Below are positions 63,728 to 64,000 of a stretch of 64,000 nucleotides of DNA, in pieces. Positions within the stretch are counted from its first letter, which is position 1; each line of letters begins with the position of its first letter. Made by a program: the position numbers and the translations under genes. The notes beneath the pieces are model-generated. The model saw nothing but the letters and a program-made list of their open reading frames with translations, searched no databases and was not told the DNA's origin. The stretch comes from an uncultured Atopobium sp. (lineage in GTDB: Bacteria > Actinomycetota > Coriobacteriia > Coriobacteriales > Atopobiaceae), in contig CAMUON010000001.1 of the NCBI GenBank assembly GCA_947090525.1, forward strand, positions 620,001-684,000, written 5' to 3'.

Positions 63728-64000
63728 CGAGAACCTCTCCTTCGAGTTCGTAGCAATACGCATCAGTTAAGCGTACACGCACGACATCTCCTACCTTGCA
63801 ACTATCTTTTTTCAAATGGACGCAGCCGTCACAGTCGGGCGCTTGAAACCACGCGTGTCCGATGAGTTCATTACTTTCCTTGTCAAACGAATCGACGATC
63901 ACATCCACAACCTCACCCACATGAGAAGCTGTTGCTGCAAAGCCAAGCTCTTCTGCGCAGTCTCTGAGCGCTTGTGTGCGTTGGAGTTTGGTTTGAGCGC
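63717..64000 (-). CDS. rimO: Ribosomal protein S12 methylthiotransferase RimO (C-terminus only)
   Basis: Only the last 94 codons are inside the window; the gene continues beyond the right edge. The visible part is the end of the radical SAM domain and a TRAM domain (VGEVVDVIVDSFDKESNELIGHAWFQAPDCDGCVHL, then VGDVVRVRLTDAYCYELEGEV). The DCDG motif within TRAM is characteristic of RimO, rather than MiaB. It overlaps pgsA by 11 bases. Confidence 0.88.
   Translation of the reverse strand, partial: AQTKLQRTQALRDCAEELGFAATASHVGEVVDVIVDSFDKESNELIGHAWFQAPDCDGCVHLKKDSCKVGDVVRVRLTDAYCYELEGEVLDAS

Overview
The window is a gene-dense bacterial chromosome segment of roughly 50% GC. Its gene content and order point to the Actinomycetota, class Coriobacteriia, perhaps near Cryptobacterium or Eggerthellaceae. 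The pointers are a GarA-like FHA protein followed by an FtsR-like MerR regulator, the run rplS-rnhB-yraN-comM-dprA-trmFO-xerC-rpsB-tsf, an rny/spoVS/miaB/miaA cluster, and a secreted protein with coriobacterial-type C-terminal repeats. The lineage is an inference from gene content; no 16S rRNA or other decisive marker is present.

Layout. 1-4.4 kb: aromatic amino acid operon on the minus strand (tyrA-aroB-aroA-aroC, the last cut by the window edge), headed by a tRNA-Arg(CCG). 4.8-7.3 kb: a CtpE-like P-type cation ATPase. 7.5-16.6 kb: housekeeping on the plus strand (L19, RNase HII, YraN, ComM, DprA, TrmFO, XerC, S2, EF-Ts). 16.9-21.7 kb: the clearest accessory region, with a large secreted repeat protein, a small lipoprotein, an AT-rich AbiTii-type putative phage-defence gene, and two gene remnants meeting head to head near 21,170. 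21.9-30.9 kb: pyrH-frr-uppS-cdsA-dxr-rseP-ispG-proS, joining nucleotide, translation, isoprenoid and lipid functions.

30.9-36.5 kb: a tract of GGTTTAA-type repeats, a CAT-anticodon tRNA (probably Ile2), then a zinc-acquisition locus. That locus has a Zur-like box, a znuA-C-B ABC transporter and an 831-residue membrane-anchored protein with five histidine-triad repeats. 36.8-48.2 kb: rpsO, pnp, a CDP-alcohol phosphatidyltransferase, a GcvT-fold-like protein, a Rid protein, garA-ftsR, apt, an NlpC/P60 hydrolase, a ClC-type transporter and trxB. 48.6-52.8 kb, minus strand: uracil permease, purine permease, dut-nrdR and a LysM protein. 52.9-53.7 kb: an HGSNAT/DUF1624-type membrane protein. 53.8-64 kb, minus strand: rimO(partial)-pgsA-cinA, recA-recX, rny, an orphan GHKL ATPase, spoVS, miaB and miaA.

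Most genes are standard housekeeping. The parts most worth following up are the AbiTii cassette with its degraded flank, the zinc locus with its five-triad surface protein, the GHKL ATPase between rny and spoVS, and a 5' leader of rny that could mask its own ribosome binding site. Initiation at TTG or GTG is frequent (tyrA, trmFO, uppS, dxr, znuA, proS, miaB), so several starts here were set from ribosome binding sites rather than the longest open frame.
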